Positions 1-11,125 are shown, counted from the first letter of the stretch. The stretch is DNA of 64,000 nucleotides from Mytilus californianus (GCF_021869535.1 NW_026262712.1:97724140-97788139), one strand, 5' to 3'. The notes: generated by a model not told the origin, from the letters alone. Program-made: numbers and translations.

Positions 1-357
1 AGAATACAGGCACCTACCACTGACGAAGCCTCATATGTCAACAGGAAAGGGTACCATAGCATCAATGTGCAGGCTGTGTGTGATGCAGATGGTATGTTTA
101 CAAAAGTGTGATGTCCCTTATAGCAAAAACAAAAATAATTAAAGGGAAACAAGTCAACTAATACCATTGCAAACTCGTACCTTGTCAACTCGTTCTTAAC
201 TTGAACCAATGCATACTCGTACCATTAAAAATATATGATATACGCATATACGAATGTTGGTATATTGGTAATACTTTTCCCAGGTTCAATGGAATTGGGG
301 ACAATAAATATATAGCATATTAAGTGTGACTGTCTCAGATACTAAGTAGGAGATGAA

Positions 358-361
<4 letters not shown>

Positions 362-408
<47 letters not shown>
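362..408. repeat. (TG)n microsatellite
   Basis: Uninterrupted TG dinucleotide run within the first Harbinger intron. Confidence 0.95.
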
Positions 409-410
<2 letters not shown>

Positions 411-1153
411 ATATCAATTCAATTGGAAGAAAAACATGCCCTACATTTTGTGTTTAACTGGTTTTGCTAGTTGAGAATTCCCTGTGCTCTATTATAAATT
501 CACTATTTTCTTTCACAGGAAAATGTAAAAAACATCAACACATCTTGGCAAGGAAATGCACATGATGCACACATCTTTAGGACTTCGCAGGTATGTTCAT
601 ACATATGTTAAGTCAAATCTTACTTTTAATACTTTTTTTGTTGTCATTGGCCAATTTATCTAAAGAAATCTCCATAATCTTGATAAAAAATATTTTGGAG
701 TATCCAATTAATTATAATGTAGACAAGAAGAATCCATATCCATGTAACAACATTACTACTCAGAATCGTTACTATAATATCCACTGCAATTTAACGGCTG
801 AAACTGATATGACTTGCAACTCAGTTTTCAGTATGATATGTAATAGTTTGATCAAAATATATCAGCTTTTAAAATATGAGATGTTATAGATACTGTAAAA
901 GCAACCAATACCTCAAAATCCAGTTGTTAACCATCTTTGAATGCTTATCTTATCAGGAGAATTCTTATAACAATTTGAATTACAAAAAAAGTTTCAAACC
1001 AATAATTAACAAACTAAGATGCCAAAAACCCCCCAAAAAAATAGAAAGAAGGTCATGTTATGTTATCCAAGGACAGAGCTTTTGTAACTTGGAAACAAAA
1101 CCTTAGGGAACAGCTATTTAACTTTTAGGGCTGTGGAGGGGGGATGCTAATTT

Positions 1154-1432
1154 TTTACATTCTCTCTGATTAAAATATTTTATTCTTCAAATATCCATTT
1201 TTTACCTTCTCTCTGATTAAAATATTTTATTCTTCAAATATCCATTTTTTACCTTCTCTCTGATTAAAATATTTTATTCTTCAAATATCCATTTTTTACC
1301 TTCTCTCTGATTAAAATATTTTATTCTTCAAATATCCATGTTTTACCTTCTCTCTGATTAAAATATTTTATTTTTCAAATATCCATTTTTACCTTCTCTC
1401 TGATTAAAATATTTATTCTTCAAATATCCTTT
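1154..1432. repeat. 47-bp tandem repeat, about 6 copies
   Basis: The unit contains tctctctgattaaaatattt; copies start at 1161, 1208, 1255, 1302, 1349 and 1395. They are nearly identical, with the last copies slightly shortened. It lies inside the Harbinger remnant, in the intron where the middle exon is missing. Confidence 0.95.
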
Positions 1433-2410
1433 TTATTTTTCATGATAACCCCTTCTCAGTGATTTAGGAGGCAACAATTTTATTTTTGGGGGCGGGAGGT
1501 GGGCAGGATGATTTTGAAAATGAATATCCTGTACTGGTAAGACCTGAAAATAAATAACCTTGCATAATACAGTCTAACATGTTGAAAATTAATATTCTGC
1601 CTCACAAAATTCAGGAAAGAGTAACGTTTTGTGTACAATATTTTATTATTTTTTTACAGATTTGTATGAAACCTGAAAGGGTATGCAGCATTAACATGGC
1701 TTGTGCCATTCTGCACAATATAGCATTTTGGTTGAATGATCTTGAGCCTGAAGATCAAGTAGAAAAGATGCCCAATATTAATGCAGACTGAGTGTATAAT
1801 GGAGCCAATGATGGAAGAAGAATAAGGGACCACATCACTCAGATGTACTTCACACATTAAATTCTTATAATTTCTTGTATACTTCTTTTTGTCTCTCGTT
1901 ATTTTTCAGGTAGAAGACCTTTTTGCTTCATAATTTGAATACAGATACCCTATGTTACGAAGTTTCAGTCTGTCTTATGACTATTGTCATTGACCTCAAT
2001 TTCATGGTTCGGCAAATGCTTAAAAACTGTTTACTTTTTTTGTCATGTGAATTTCTCAATTATTATGAATAATAGGACAATGATATTTGATCTATATAAT
2101 CCTTGCAAGGTCTTAATGTCGGTAAGACAGGGTGCATCTGACCTCTCCCTCATTTCGTGGATCAGTGATCAAAGTTAAAGTTACTTGCTTAGGTGCATTT
2201 CTCAGATACTATAAGCAGTAGTTCAACTATACTATATCTGGTGTATATAATGGTTACAATCCGTCTGGCATGTATCATCTGACATTGACCTCATTTTCAT
2301 AGTTCATTGGTAAATGTCAAGTACTAGTTTGGTCCTTAGCTCATATAATACATGCAATAGGTCAACTATATTTGGTAGGTTTGAAATAATTGTAAGACGT
2401 ACGTATAGAA

Positions 2411-2545
2411 ATAAGGAGATGTGATATCATTGCCAATTAGACAACTATCCCCCAGATTTCAAATGTAGAAGATAAAAGTAATTTTAGTCACCGTACGGCC
2501 TTCAATAATGAGAATAAAACATATACCGTATAGTCAGCTATAAAG
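2411..2545 (+). repeat. Dispersed mussel-type repeat, family A copy
   Basis: The family has an ordered core: gatgtggtatgattgcc, aatgagacaac, ccgtacggccttcaa, gtcagctataaag. This is a diverged copy. Other copies: 18730-18826, 23099-23163, 24103-24330, 26963-27016, 31440-31496, 35311-35530, 36693-36830, 40848-41030, 46062-46185, 57700-57818. Confidence 0.75.
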
Positions 2546-3137
2546 TTGTTGTGTTATTTGTAGTAAAATCTTTATCTAAAAGACTGTGTGATCAGGAAAG
2601 CAGGTGAGACATTTCAGTGTGAGCACTCCTGTTTATGTAATGTATTTGCAAGTGGGAAACAAATAAACCAGACAAAGAGTCAACATATAAATATGTTATA
2701 GGATAACCAAAACAAGTTTAATGAAATAACATAATGATTAATTCTGAGATTGTTTCATCTATTGTTTTATTAAATGCCCCTTACAGATGACAGAGTAATA
2801 TGATTCTAAATTTGCATGTTCCCTTCATATTATTTTATTTGTGACAAAGGTTTGTCTAGTTAGAAAAGTCAAATGGAAATATAATACATGTAGCACTGTC
2901 AATTTCAGACAACAGAAAACAAATATATATCTTATTACTACACTGAAGTTGAGTACAGCAACGTTTCAAACTTCAATTCTAGAAATTGTAAAGTCTGTTG
3001 AATGACTATCAACTAACGGCACTTTCATTATTCTTCCTCATATTTTTGGTACAGCCTTATATACTTCGAAGAAAAGCGTGCACACATACCAGCTGTTATG
3101 TGATTTTTTGAATAAGAATATATATATATTTATATAA

Positions 3138-3811
3138 ACAAGTCTAAACTGAAAACAACGTTCAAACCTATGATTGCGTTGGATAAAAATCGCATTTTTT
3201 ATACGTGTGCATGCAAAACAAATTTCTTGTTAGAGGGGTCTAAATACAGCACAAACAACATTTTCCAAAAGACCAAAAAAGTGAAAAAGTATATTTTAAC
3301 AAAACGCATTTGACTAACAGGTCGAACAACAAATGTTCTTAAACCCTGCTGACTGCCATTGGCGATTGCCAAATAAACGGATCACCGATGTAATATATGG
3401 ATCTTAATTAAAAATTTAATACTAAACAGAAAACAATAAACTTGCGGAAAAGATGATATACCGCAAACAAAAGGTGCAAAGGTTTTTGTACACCATATCC
3501 GGATTTCGACAATTAATGTCTCTTCAGTGATGTTAGGAATCGAAACGGTATTTGGAAAGCCATACAATTTACCACAATTTAGGATAGACTCTTGAATTTT
3601 GAGGAGTCAAAATAGGATGAACGGATCATATAAACCCGAAGGTAAATATAATACAAGTCTAATTTGAAAACAACGTTCAAACCTATGATTGCGTTGGATA
3701 AAAATCGCATTTTTTATACGTGTGCATGCAAAACAAATTTCTTGTTAGAGGTGTCTAAATACAGCACAAACAACATTTTCCAAAAGACCAAAAAAGTGAA
3801 AAAGTATATTT
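3138..3811 (+). repeat. Direct repeat pair (158 bp) upstream of Penelope-like RT
   Basis: Segments 3138-3295 and 3653-3811 are almost identical (both contain cctatgattgcgttggata and tacgtgtgcatgcaaaac) and are separated by 357 bp. Their position just before the reverse transcriptase fits the partly tandem 5' 'pLTR' arrangement known for Penelope-like elements. Confidence 0.8.
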
Positions 3812-3838
3812 AAAAATATATATATTTATCAATACATT

Positions 3839-5520
3839 GAAAAATAACGATGAACTTGTAATCAATGAAGCAGATAAAGGAAGCACCGTAGTAATTATGT
3901 AATCTTTGTAGATTATTTAAAAAAAAATCTTATCAATGCTTCAGCTATTTGATTATAATAAAAAACAAAAAAAATATAAACAAAAAAAAAAACAGATAAC
4001 ACAGAATCTTATAGTTTGGACAAATTTATGCCTTAAGGGTCGAATCAGCAAAGAATCTGATTACATTTCAAACGTTATGTGCAAAAAGAGTAATTTCTAT
4101 GGATTGCCAAAAATTCACGCAAGTAAAGTTTTAAGTGAGGCTTGAAAGGATTCATCATCTCCTTTCATAAATATTATGTGTCCGAATGACTTAAAACTTA
4201 GACCTATTGTTGCCGGTCGAGCTTGTGGGACCCATCATTTGAGCAACTTTATTGATATATCATTGAAACCGTATTCAAAACACATAGATAGTTTTATAAG
4301 AGATGACCTAGATATGTTGAAACATTTACCAAAGTTTGTACGTGAAGACACTATATTAGTATCATTTGACGTAATTAATCTGTTTACTACTATACCGCAT
4401 GACTATAGAATAGAAGCTCTTACATTTTAGCTTGATAAATGTCCAAAAGACTTCCAGAACGAATAAACAAAAATTTTATTATTGAAGGACTGAAATGTAT
4501 TTTTCAGAACAACTACTTTAATTTCGATAACACTATAAACAGACAGAAGTCTATAATTGCTATGGGCACTAAAGTAGCCCCAACATATGCAAATTTAGTG
4601 ATGGGACATCTAGAACCCAAAATCTATGAACAATCAATTGAAAAACTTTGACATATTTTCTACAACTATTTAATTAAAAATTTGAAAATATTTATGGATG
4701 ACTGCTTTATATTACGGAATGTAGATGAAGAAAAACTTCTAATTTTCAAGACAATTATTAATAACGTAAACGCAAATATTCAGTAACAATAAATTATCAT
4801 TCTTAGATATATCATAAATTAAAAACAAATTGCCGCATTGAGACAAACACATATTACAAACCAACAGATTCAAAACAATATTTATTGTTTAATTCATGTC
4901 ATCCTAAAAATACCAGAACGAATATCCCTTTTAATTTAGCAAAACGAATTTGCACAATAGCATCGGATAATTTTATACAATATATCTGTTTAACCGAATT
5001 ACGTCAATTACTTAAAGATAGAAATTACCCAATAATTACCCAATTACATTATTAGACAACGGAATAAAAGACCCAAAGTAATTGATATCAGTGAACTACG
5101 AACAACCAGCTTTTTATACATTGTGAATTAGATTGCACTCATACCACATCTTTTTATTTATACGAACGACCAGAACTAAAGAAAATACCATACGTTTCAA
5201 CCAACTCAAGAAATAGTGAGGCATATAATATTATTTGTACAAATTTACCAACGTTAAATCGTAACTCAAGAAATAGAAAAGCCTCGGAAAATAAAAATAT
5301 TATAAAAAGTAAGCGACAACCGAAATCTTTGAAAATATTATTAACCAATGTTCGTTTGCCAACCGATGATAAGATTAAACCTTCTGTTACAAAATGTAGA
5401 CAAGCGTGGTCCAAACTGTATTTTTTGTAAATTAAAAGATAAACAAAAATACAATTGCTGCTTAAATATCGTGTTGCTCTATATTATTTGTACGCTTGTA
5501 CAGGACAAAAAATAAAGATT
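3839..5520 (+). pseudogene. Penelope-like retroelement reverse transcriptase, multiply broken
   Basis: Reading across frames gives an ordered set of Penelope-like RT motifs: INEADKGSTVVIM (about 3868), NFYGLPKIHA (4093), LRPIVAGRACGT (4200), ILVSFDVINLFTTIPHD (4350; Asp of motif A), MGTKVAPTYANLVMGHLE (4561), IFMDDCFIL (4690; the DD of motif C), YYKPTDSKQYLLFNSCHP (4852), and a decayed zinc/GIY-YIG region near 5400-5510. At least four stops or frameshifts interrupt it (for example after 4144, 4428 and 4651), so it is inactive. The direct repeats upstream are probably its pLTRs. Confidence 0.75.
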
Positions 5521-5643
5521 TTGCATAATTGTCAAATTTTACAGAATTTACTGTCATTTTAAAGAAGTCAAAATCTTGAGTATTTGGGTATTTATTAAAG
5601 CACATACATTCAACATTTAATTCTAACAATCCGAGACAGTTTG

Positions 5644-5841
5644 AAATATATTTGATTTTAGGGCCAATTTGGCCCCAAATCGAACCTTGTCCTTTACCTT
5701 CCATAAGCAACATAAAGATTGTGTATTTTTTAATAACAAAATGAAATATATTTGATTTTAGGGCCAATTTGGCCCCAAATCGAACCTTGTCCTTTAACTT
5801 CCATAAGCAACATAAAGATTGTGTATTTTTGAATAACAAAA
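5644..5841. repeat. 99-bp tandem duplication
   Basis: gaaatatatttgattttagg begins at 5644 and again at 5743. The two units differ at only a few positions. Each contains a small palindrome gggccaatttggcccc. Confidence 0.9.
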
Positions 5842-6408
5842 TGTTTACACTTTTGGTTGACCCGACGACAACAACTCGATTTTCGAGGGTTTCGTGTTGC
5901 TCATGCTTTAGTTTTATGTGTAGCGTTTTTTTTTTTTTTTTTTTCTCTATTAGTATTAGTCTGTTTGTTTTATCACTTGACCTAGGTGTTGTTTTCCGTT
6001 CATTTTGAGACATATAGTTTTTGTGCGTTCCTTCGTTTGTACTCTTTGTTTATACAATATTCATTGTGAACCCTAGCGCTACTGTGTTTTTCGAAATGTC
6101 GAAAAGAATCAATTTTTTTTATCAATCTACAATGATTACTGTCAACTCAGCTGCTACAATTTCTTGTAAAAATATCAGTACACAAATTTCTTTATCTTGA
6201 TTTTGCAAAACTTTTGTTTTAGAGACATAAATATTTCTGCAATATCATTTAATTTGATAAATATTCTATACTAAGGCAATCAATGTCTGACTAATACGAT
6301 TTGCTTTACACGAAATCTAAGTATCTGAGTAAATCAACAAAGTCCAATGTATTCGTACATTTATTGTATCATATTCATTTTTAAAACAAAATCTTTTTTT
6401 ATTTTCAG

Positions 6409-7634
6409 ATTCTGAAGGTGTCCAATTTACAATTGTGTTTACAGAAAAGGGTCACATTCATGAAACCAAACTATTAGTAGCTTCGAAAAATGGTGGATGG
6501 TTATCTCGGTACACATTTTTTGATAATACTAATAAAACAACCAGATTTACCAATACTCAGTACTCATTTGATCTACCTATTGACAACATTATCATTAGCG
6601 AGGGCATTGAAAAGGTAGGCATGGAAGTGCAATCGTCCATTCCGATTTCTCTTTATTGAATACAAGATTATGATAACGGCCATGCAACAGAAGCATATAT
6701 GGCAATTCCGAATAGATACTTGTCGACAAATTATCTTCTTCCGTCCTTTAAAGTATACAGCAGTAGTGCTAACAGCGCTTTGACGATTACTACAACTGAA
6801 GACAGAACTACAGTGAAAATAAACTTACGAATGGAGAAAGGACCGTTGCAGTATAAAAATGTAAATTACAACAACAATGATGTGATTTCTTTGGTGTTGA
6901 ATAGGTTTCATTCGTTTAAGCTTTCCCATTCGTCAGACCTATCGGGAACGACCATACAAGCTACAAAACCAGTAAGTGTGTTGACAAGCAGTATTCACAA
7001 TCAAGTCACAGGAAACGACAATCTGAATGAACTTTTAGAAATGGTCCTTCCATTGAATCAAATAGATAACTTTTACGTAATACCTGAAATAGTCACACGT
7101 CCTTCTAGTACTGTTCGTGTGTATTGCCCAAAGGAAACGACCTTGAGTCTACATGATGGCAATAATCGTCTGACACGGCATGTAGATGAACGAAAGTTTA
7201 TTGATTTTACTCATAGAAAAATATCGTATATCCATGATAATCGTGATTTTCTGGTAATGATTATACCCCATGAACTTCCAAAAGGTACAGGTACTGTTTT
7301 CATGATGACGATTCATGGCGTGAACCAGTACATGTCTAACTATGATTTTGCAGTACCTGCTATCGATGATTTGAAAAGTCATATTACAGTGTGTGTAAAG
7401 TCGAGTGCTCTCGATGGATTTACACTCGATGGTCAGCTGACTACAATAGATGGTGCTTATAATATTTCTAACGGGACCGATCATTATAGTACATTTAGTT
7501 TACCAATTTCTCCTGGGCAACATTATATGAATCATACAGGTGGCACTCGATTTGGTCTTTGGGTTTACGGTGAAAACACACTACATGATGCTTATGGATA
7601 CCCGGCTGGCATAGCATTTAAAACAAACAGATAA
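6409..7634 (+). pseudogene. IgGFc-binding protein N-terminal-domain-like exon with in-frame stop
   Basis: A 3' terminal exon beginning after TTTTATTTTCAG (acceptor at 6407-6408, phase 1), open for about 400 codons except one TGA at 6657-6659. Codons before it (SEGVQFTIVFTEKG ... QSSIPISLY) and after it (IQDYDNGHATEAYMAIP ...) are in the same frame and belong to one domain. Family marks: ATEAYMAIPNRYLSTNYLLPSF, SSIHNQVTGND, PLNQIDNFYVIPEI, and the C-terminal G-Q-H-Y-M-N-H, F-G-L-W-V-Y-G, Y-G-Y-P-A-G-I run. Proteins with this domain are secreted mucus or haemolymph proteins and are expanded in molluscs. No signal-peptide exon is visible upstream. A possible AATAAA is at 7851. The stop suggests a pseudogene, an allele or a sequencing error. 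Confidence 0.75.
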
Positions 7635-8120
7635 CTATTTTGTATATATCACAAAATTCAAACTCCACTATACAAAAGTGATATAATTTAACCGCCGCCA
7701 CGAAAAGGGGTGGGGTGCTTATACTGATTGACATACCCATCAAATAAGAAATTAAAGAGGTTAATTATGAAACGATACATATAGATGTCTTTTTTATTTC
7801 TATAAACACTTTCATTTTATTAATTATTCGATAAAATGAATTCACACAATAATAAAACATGATTAGCGATTGTAAAACTAAAAATAATCTAGGTAACAGA
7901 TTTTTCAATCATTTTTGTTGATGTTACCCATTCAATCATTCGAGTGGATAATGATGACATTGCGAATAGTTAATAAGATCCAAGGCTTATTGAAAACAGA
8001 TGATATTCATTGTATAGTCCACATATCACACAAGGAACTAATTGCCATTCTTCTTTTTCTACACTCTAGTAAATGTGCCGTTGGAAATACCCTTTGTGTA
8101 TCGATGACACATTGTCGTAA

Positions 8121-8123
8121 GTT

Positions 8124-8156
<33 letters not shown>

Positions 8157-8336
8157 ACGATGACGATGACGAAGGATGGCTGTTTAAAGTGCATTGTCAA
8201 ATTAAATTACATATCCTATACGAGAACATGATGATGATGATGGTGATGATGATGATGACGATGACGATGACGACGACGACGGATGGCTGTTTAAAGTGCA
8301 GTGACAAATTAAAATACATATCCTATACGAGAACAT
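8121..8336. repeat. Trinucleotide repeats (CTG, GAC/GAT) in a tandem duplication
   Basis: A (CTG)n run at 8126-8157 is followed by (ACG/GATGAC)n. The sequence ggatggctgtttaaagtgca occurs at about 8174 and 8281, each after a trinucleotide tract, so a roughly 107-bp unit with its own microsatellite has been duplicated. Confidence 0.85.
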
Positions 8337-8607
8337 GTTTATGTAATGAAATTGGTGCTAAACTGAAATATAAAGGCGGATTTTTTTAACGTGCTAGTAA
8401 ACAGTGCACAGAAATATCATCCTACACGGGATGTGTAATTCTGACTCTGGTCAAACCAGTCGTTTATTTCTACTCCTATTTTTTACTTTGTATTGACTGC
8501 CTCCAATACGCAGGTTATAAATCAAAACCAATCGCATCATTGTTACATAGCTTACATTTTTTTTTAAATCAAGATAAAACAATTTATAGATGATACATTA
8601 ACTGACT

Positions 8608-8890
8608 GTAGGTATACGTTGGGACAGTTGCTTGGAACGACTCGTCGGTGTCGCTCATCCCAATGCTCAGTGGAATACTATTTCAGGTTTAAATTGTACG
8701 AGGGAAATGACTGTTCACGTATTTATACTTACTCATAAATACATCTTGCTTAGCGACGAAGCAGCAAATACCATTGTGTGTGTGTTTTTTGTTTGATCCG
8801 ACTGCGGATGGAACGCACGACCTCCAGTATTCGATGCGCAAAAGCTTCCACAAATTCACGTAGGCGGTTTCATGAGGTTTGAAGCACATA
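8608..8890. repeat. Dispersed repeat, first of an unnamed pair
   Basis: Shares acagttgcttggaacgact, then tcgtt/cggtgtcgct and the following 200 bases with 11125-11360, with substitutions throughout. No coding signal is recognised. Confidence 0.65.
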
Positions 8891-9246
8891 ATTTAAAACA
8901 TTTCGATACTGTTGGGTATATATATACGCCTATGTATATATGCCTCAGGCATTTTATATATATGTCTTAGGTATTTATATAATTCAATATTACGGAATAC
9001 AAATGTGTCGAGTTTTGTGATTGGATATAAACAATACAGAGGTGTCAGTTTATATTAAGGAAACTGCCGGGGTATATACGACGTTTTTTATCGCAATTGG
9101 AACTTCAACGACGTCACCATTCACGCCTAGATAGATTGAATGTTGAATGTTGCTATTTTTAGACACTATATATATATATATTAACGCCTAAAAAGTGTAC
9201 AAAATAACCCCAATATCAAAAAAGGTAACATTAAATGTAAATATCT

Positions 9247-9281
9247 ATTAATATTTCGGATGACAGATATCCTTCATCAGT
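9247..9281 (-). ncRNA. Hammerhead-ribozyme-like core in Penelope 3' region
   Basis: On the minus strand, CTGATGA (9280-9274) is followed by a short hairpin with GGAT/ATCC arms and then GAAA (9257-9254). The next bases can form a 4-bp ATAT/ATAT stem with a TAATAG loop. This is the CUGAUGA-stem II-GAAA-stem III layout of hammerhead ribozymes, which are known in Penelope-like elements. Against it: an unpaired A after CTGATGA, a non-canonical cleavage triplet and a weak stem I. It may be inactive or only the related Penelope terminal motif. Confidence 0.35.
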
Positions 9282-9344
9282 ATGATTATGATGTAAAATG
9301 AATTGATATCAATCTATTCTGATTTGACTATAACAATCTTTATG

Positions 9345-9870
9345 CTTATACAATTAAAACCGAACAACGCTTGTACAATTCTAAAATTAAAAAAATGACG
9401 TAGGAAAGGTATTTACAACAGAGACTGCATAGATATGCTTCTAACAAAAATAGTAATATGCGATATGAACTGGTACATTTCTAAAATTTCACAGGTGACG
9501 AAAGTTGAGTTATTACAACAAATACTGCGTAGAAATATATTCCCAATGAATAGCACTGACCGATTTGAGCTGGTATAATACTCAAATTTCAAAGTTGACG
9601 AAGGTAAAGTAATTACAACAGAGGCTACGTATTTACACATCCCAAATAAATAGCAGTTTGATAATTTAAAAAAAAAATAATTTTGACAAAGGTTAAGTAA
9701 TTCACCGTGGCTGCGTATTTATACATCCCAAATGAATAGCACCCTGTGATTTAAACTGGTATAATTCTAGAATTTTAGAGTTGACAAAGGTAAAGGAATA
9801 GCAACAGAGACTGTGTAGTAATATTTAATATAACCCAAATGAAAAGCACTGCACGAATTGGAACTACACC
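9345..9870 (-). repeat. About 100-bp degenerate tandem repeat, 5 units
   Basis: Anchor tgacgaaggtaaag recurs at 9396, 9496, 9596, 9684 and 9782, each unit also carrying acaacagagactgcgta-like and gaactggtataattc-like segments. It lies between the GIY-YIG ORF and the hammerhead-like motif, so it is probably the 3' region of that Penelope copy. Confidence 0.8.
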
Positions 9871-9914
9871 TTTTCATTGATCCTATTTGGTGCCAAAGTT
9901 TTTTATTTTCTTAT

Positions 9915-10190
9915 TCAAAATCTTTCCCGAGTGAGTCTATCCTCCGTTGACCAAACAGTGTTTCGGTCTATGATTGTTATGGTCAGTCGATTGAGATCTG
10001 CCTTAGTGTGACCAGGGGATCTCAAATGTCGACTTAGAGGAAGGTCTGGCTTGCATTCGTAGTCGCTACGATGGCCGTTCATTCGTTTGTGAAATGGCTG
10101 TTCTGACTCGCCAACATACTTTTTACCACATTTACACTGTAGACGATACACAGCATTTGTAGTCTTGCAATTAACAATATATATTTAGAA
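9915..10190 (-). pseudogene. Penelope-like GIY-YIG endonuclease domain, 5'-truncated
   Basis: Encodes N-C-K-T-T-N-A-V-Y-R-L-Q-C-K-C-G-K-K-Y-V-G-E-S, then Q-P-F-H-K-R-M-N-G-H-R-S-D and L-S-R-H-L-R-S-P-G-H-T: the VYxxxCxxC...YVGES opening and downstream RxxxH block of Penelope GIY-YIG endonucleases. It ends at RERF-stop, shorter than usual. Upstream sequence abruptly becomes a different repeat at about 10190, so the RT is missing. 5' truncation is typical of target-primed retroposition. Confidence 0.75.
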
Positions 10191-10325
10191 TTCGTCTTAA
10201 ATTTAGCCCAACAATGTTAGATCTTCAAATTTGCGTTAGCAAATTTTTGTTCTTTCCTCAACGGGATTTGAACCCTTGAGTCTGTGATATCGTGGCAAAA
10301 CCGCCTGCACCGTGTCCAGCGCCCT
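10188..10325 (-). repeat. Dispersed repeat with tRNA-like B box, copy 1
   Basis: On the minus strand it contains GGGTTCAAATCCCGTTGAGG, a good RNA polymerase III B box with stem, in a tRNA-like arrangement, then a body shared with copy 2 (10570-11125): gcaaatttgaagatctaaca, ttgttgggct, gacgaatt. It is probably a tRNA-derived SINE head; the A box is poor. Confidence 0.5.
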
Positions 10326-10569
10326 AGCTTTCGGTGGGCGATGTAATGCCTTTCCTCGTCAGCTTTATCTAGGGTTGTAACACAGTGCATGATGTACCTA
10401 GCTTTCAGTTCAGCTATTCTGTCTGTCGTAAAGGATGATAATGTTAATTACCATGCAGCCACATCAAATTTTAATTTTATTATACACGTCTAAACATGTG
10501 ACAACTTTAAGACAGACATTCTCCATCGGATAACACGGGGTTATACAGGGCTAACACCATATATATATA

Positions 10570-11125
10570 ATTCGTCTCAAAAGCCCAACAATGTTAGATC
10601 TTCAAATTTGCGACCCCCAGGGTGACTGGGGAATAGAAATATGGTCACCATTGGTCTTCCTCCGACCGGCGGTAAAACCCTCGCTAAAGTGGGGCGTCCG
10701 TTTGGTTGTGCGGGATGTACAAGTACCCAGCCACGTCCGGTCAGAATGGGGACGTTAAATCCGATGAGAGAATGCCACGCTCTCTGCACGTTAAGAACCC
10801 TTGCAACAACTCTTTGAGGGGTCCGTAGGTGACCTGTTGCAAGGCAAAATTGCTGTCCCTATCCAATTTACCCTCATTTTCCAGTGGCAGTCTAAATTTC
10901 CCCGACCTTCTTCCCGGATAGCCTACATTACGGAACCTACCTATTGTATTTTTTTGCAAATTGTTCTCGTCCTGAATATGCATGAAATATTTGCCACTGG
11001 ACGTTAAGCAACCAACAATCAATCAATCAATCAAATTTGCGTTAGAAAAGTTTTGTTCTTCCCTCAGCGGGATTCGAACCCTTGCGTCTGTTACATCGTC
11101 GCAACACTGTCTGCACAGGTTATAC
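10570..11125 (-). repeat. tRNA-like repeat, copy 2, split by a SINE
   Basis: Same family as copy 1, with a cleaner B box (GGTTCGAATCCCGCTGAGG on the minus strand, at about 11060-11090). The copy is interrupted exactly at tcaaatttgcg by the 418-bp SINE at 10613-11030; joining the outer parts restores the alignment with copy 1. Confidence 0.6.
10613..11030 (+). mobile_element. Mollusc SINE, full copy with 11-bp target-site duplication
   Basis: Flanked by the perfect direct repeat tcaaatttgcg at 10602-10612 and 11031-11041. The 3' end is the simple tail (AATC)n after tgccactggacgttaag, typical of bivalve SINEs. It contains GC-rich conserved blocks (gggatgtacaagtacccagc, gacctgttgcaaggcaaaat, cctgaatatgcatgaaatat). 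A diverged partial copy sits at 30087-30373 and a tail-only fragment at about 50608-50665. Confidence 0.8.

Larger units (their letters stand above)
1..1860 (+). pseudogene. PIF/Harbinger (HARBI1-like) transposase remnant, left-truncated by window
   Basis: Three exon-like blocks in one order. Block 1-105 encodes [19 protein letters not shown], the DDE-domain signature of Harbinger transposases. Block 519-590 (acceptor TTTCACAG, donor CGCAG|GTATGT) encodes SWQGNAHDAHIFRTSQ with the second catalytic-region H-D. Block 1660-1860 (acceptor TTTTTACAG) encodes KPERVCSINMACAILHNIA, the typical C-terminal block. All are phase 0. The third block has an in-frame TGA at 1789, where the frame otherwise continues as V-Y-N-G to I-R-D-H-I-T-Q-M-Y-F and TAA. 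The middle part, with the third catalytic acidic residue, is not seen between 591 and 1659, so the copy is probably dead. Confidence 0.7.
7635..9240. other. No gene supported
   Basis: AT-rich sequence with the microsatellite duplication at 8121-8336 and a dispersed repeat at 8608-8890. The 80-codon open frame ending in poly-Cys over the CTG run is an artefact. Confidence 0.6.

Noticed and set aside
3515-3560. Possible second hammerhead (tcagtgatgttaggaatcga)
   Set aside because: The CTGATGA core is not present, no stem II pairs, and only GAAAC resembles the motif.
5462-6013. 183-codon open frame on the minus strand
   Set aside because: It runs over a 99-bp tandem duplication and a poly-T tract (poly-Lys in translation), and no domain is recognisable.
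6657-6659. Selenocysteine at the IgGFc TGA
   Set aside because: No known selenoprotein relation for this family and no SECIS-like element recognised; mutation or error is simpler.
7915-8157. 80-codon frame ending in poly-Cys
   Set aside because: It ends in a CTG microsatellite read out of context; no splice or domain support.
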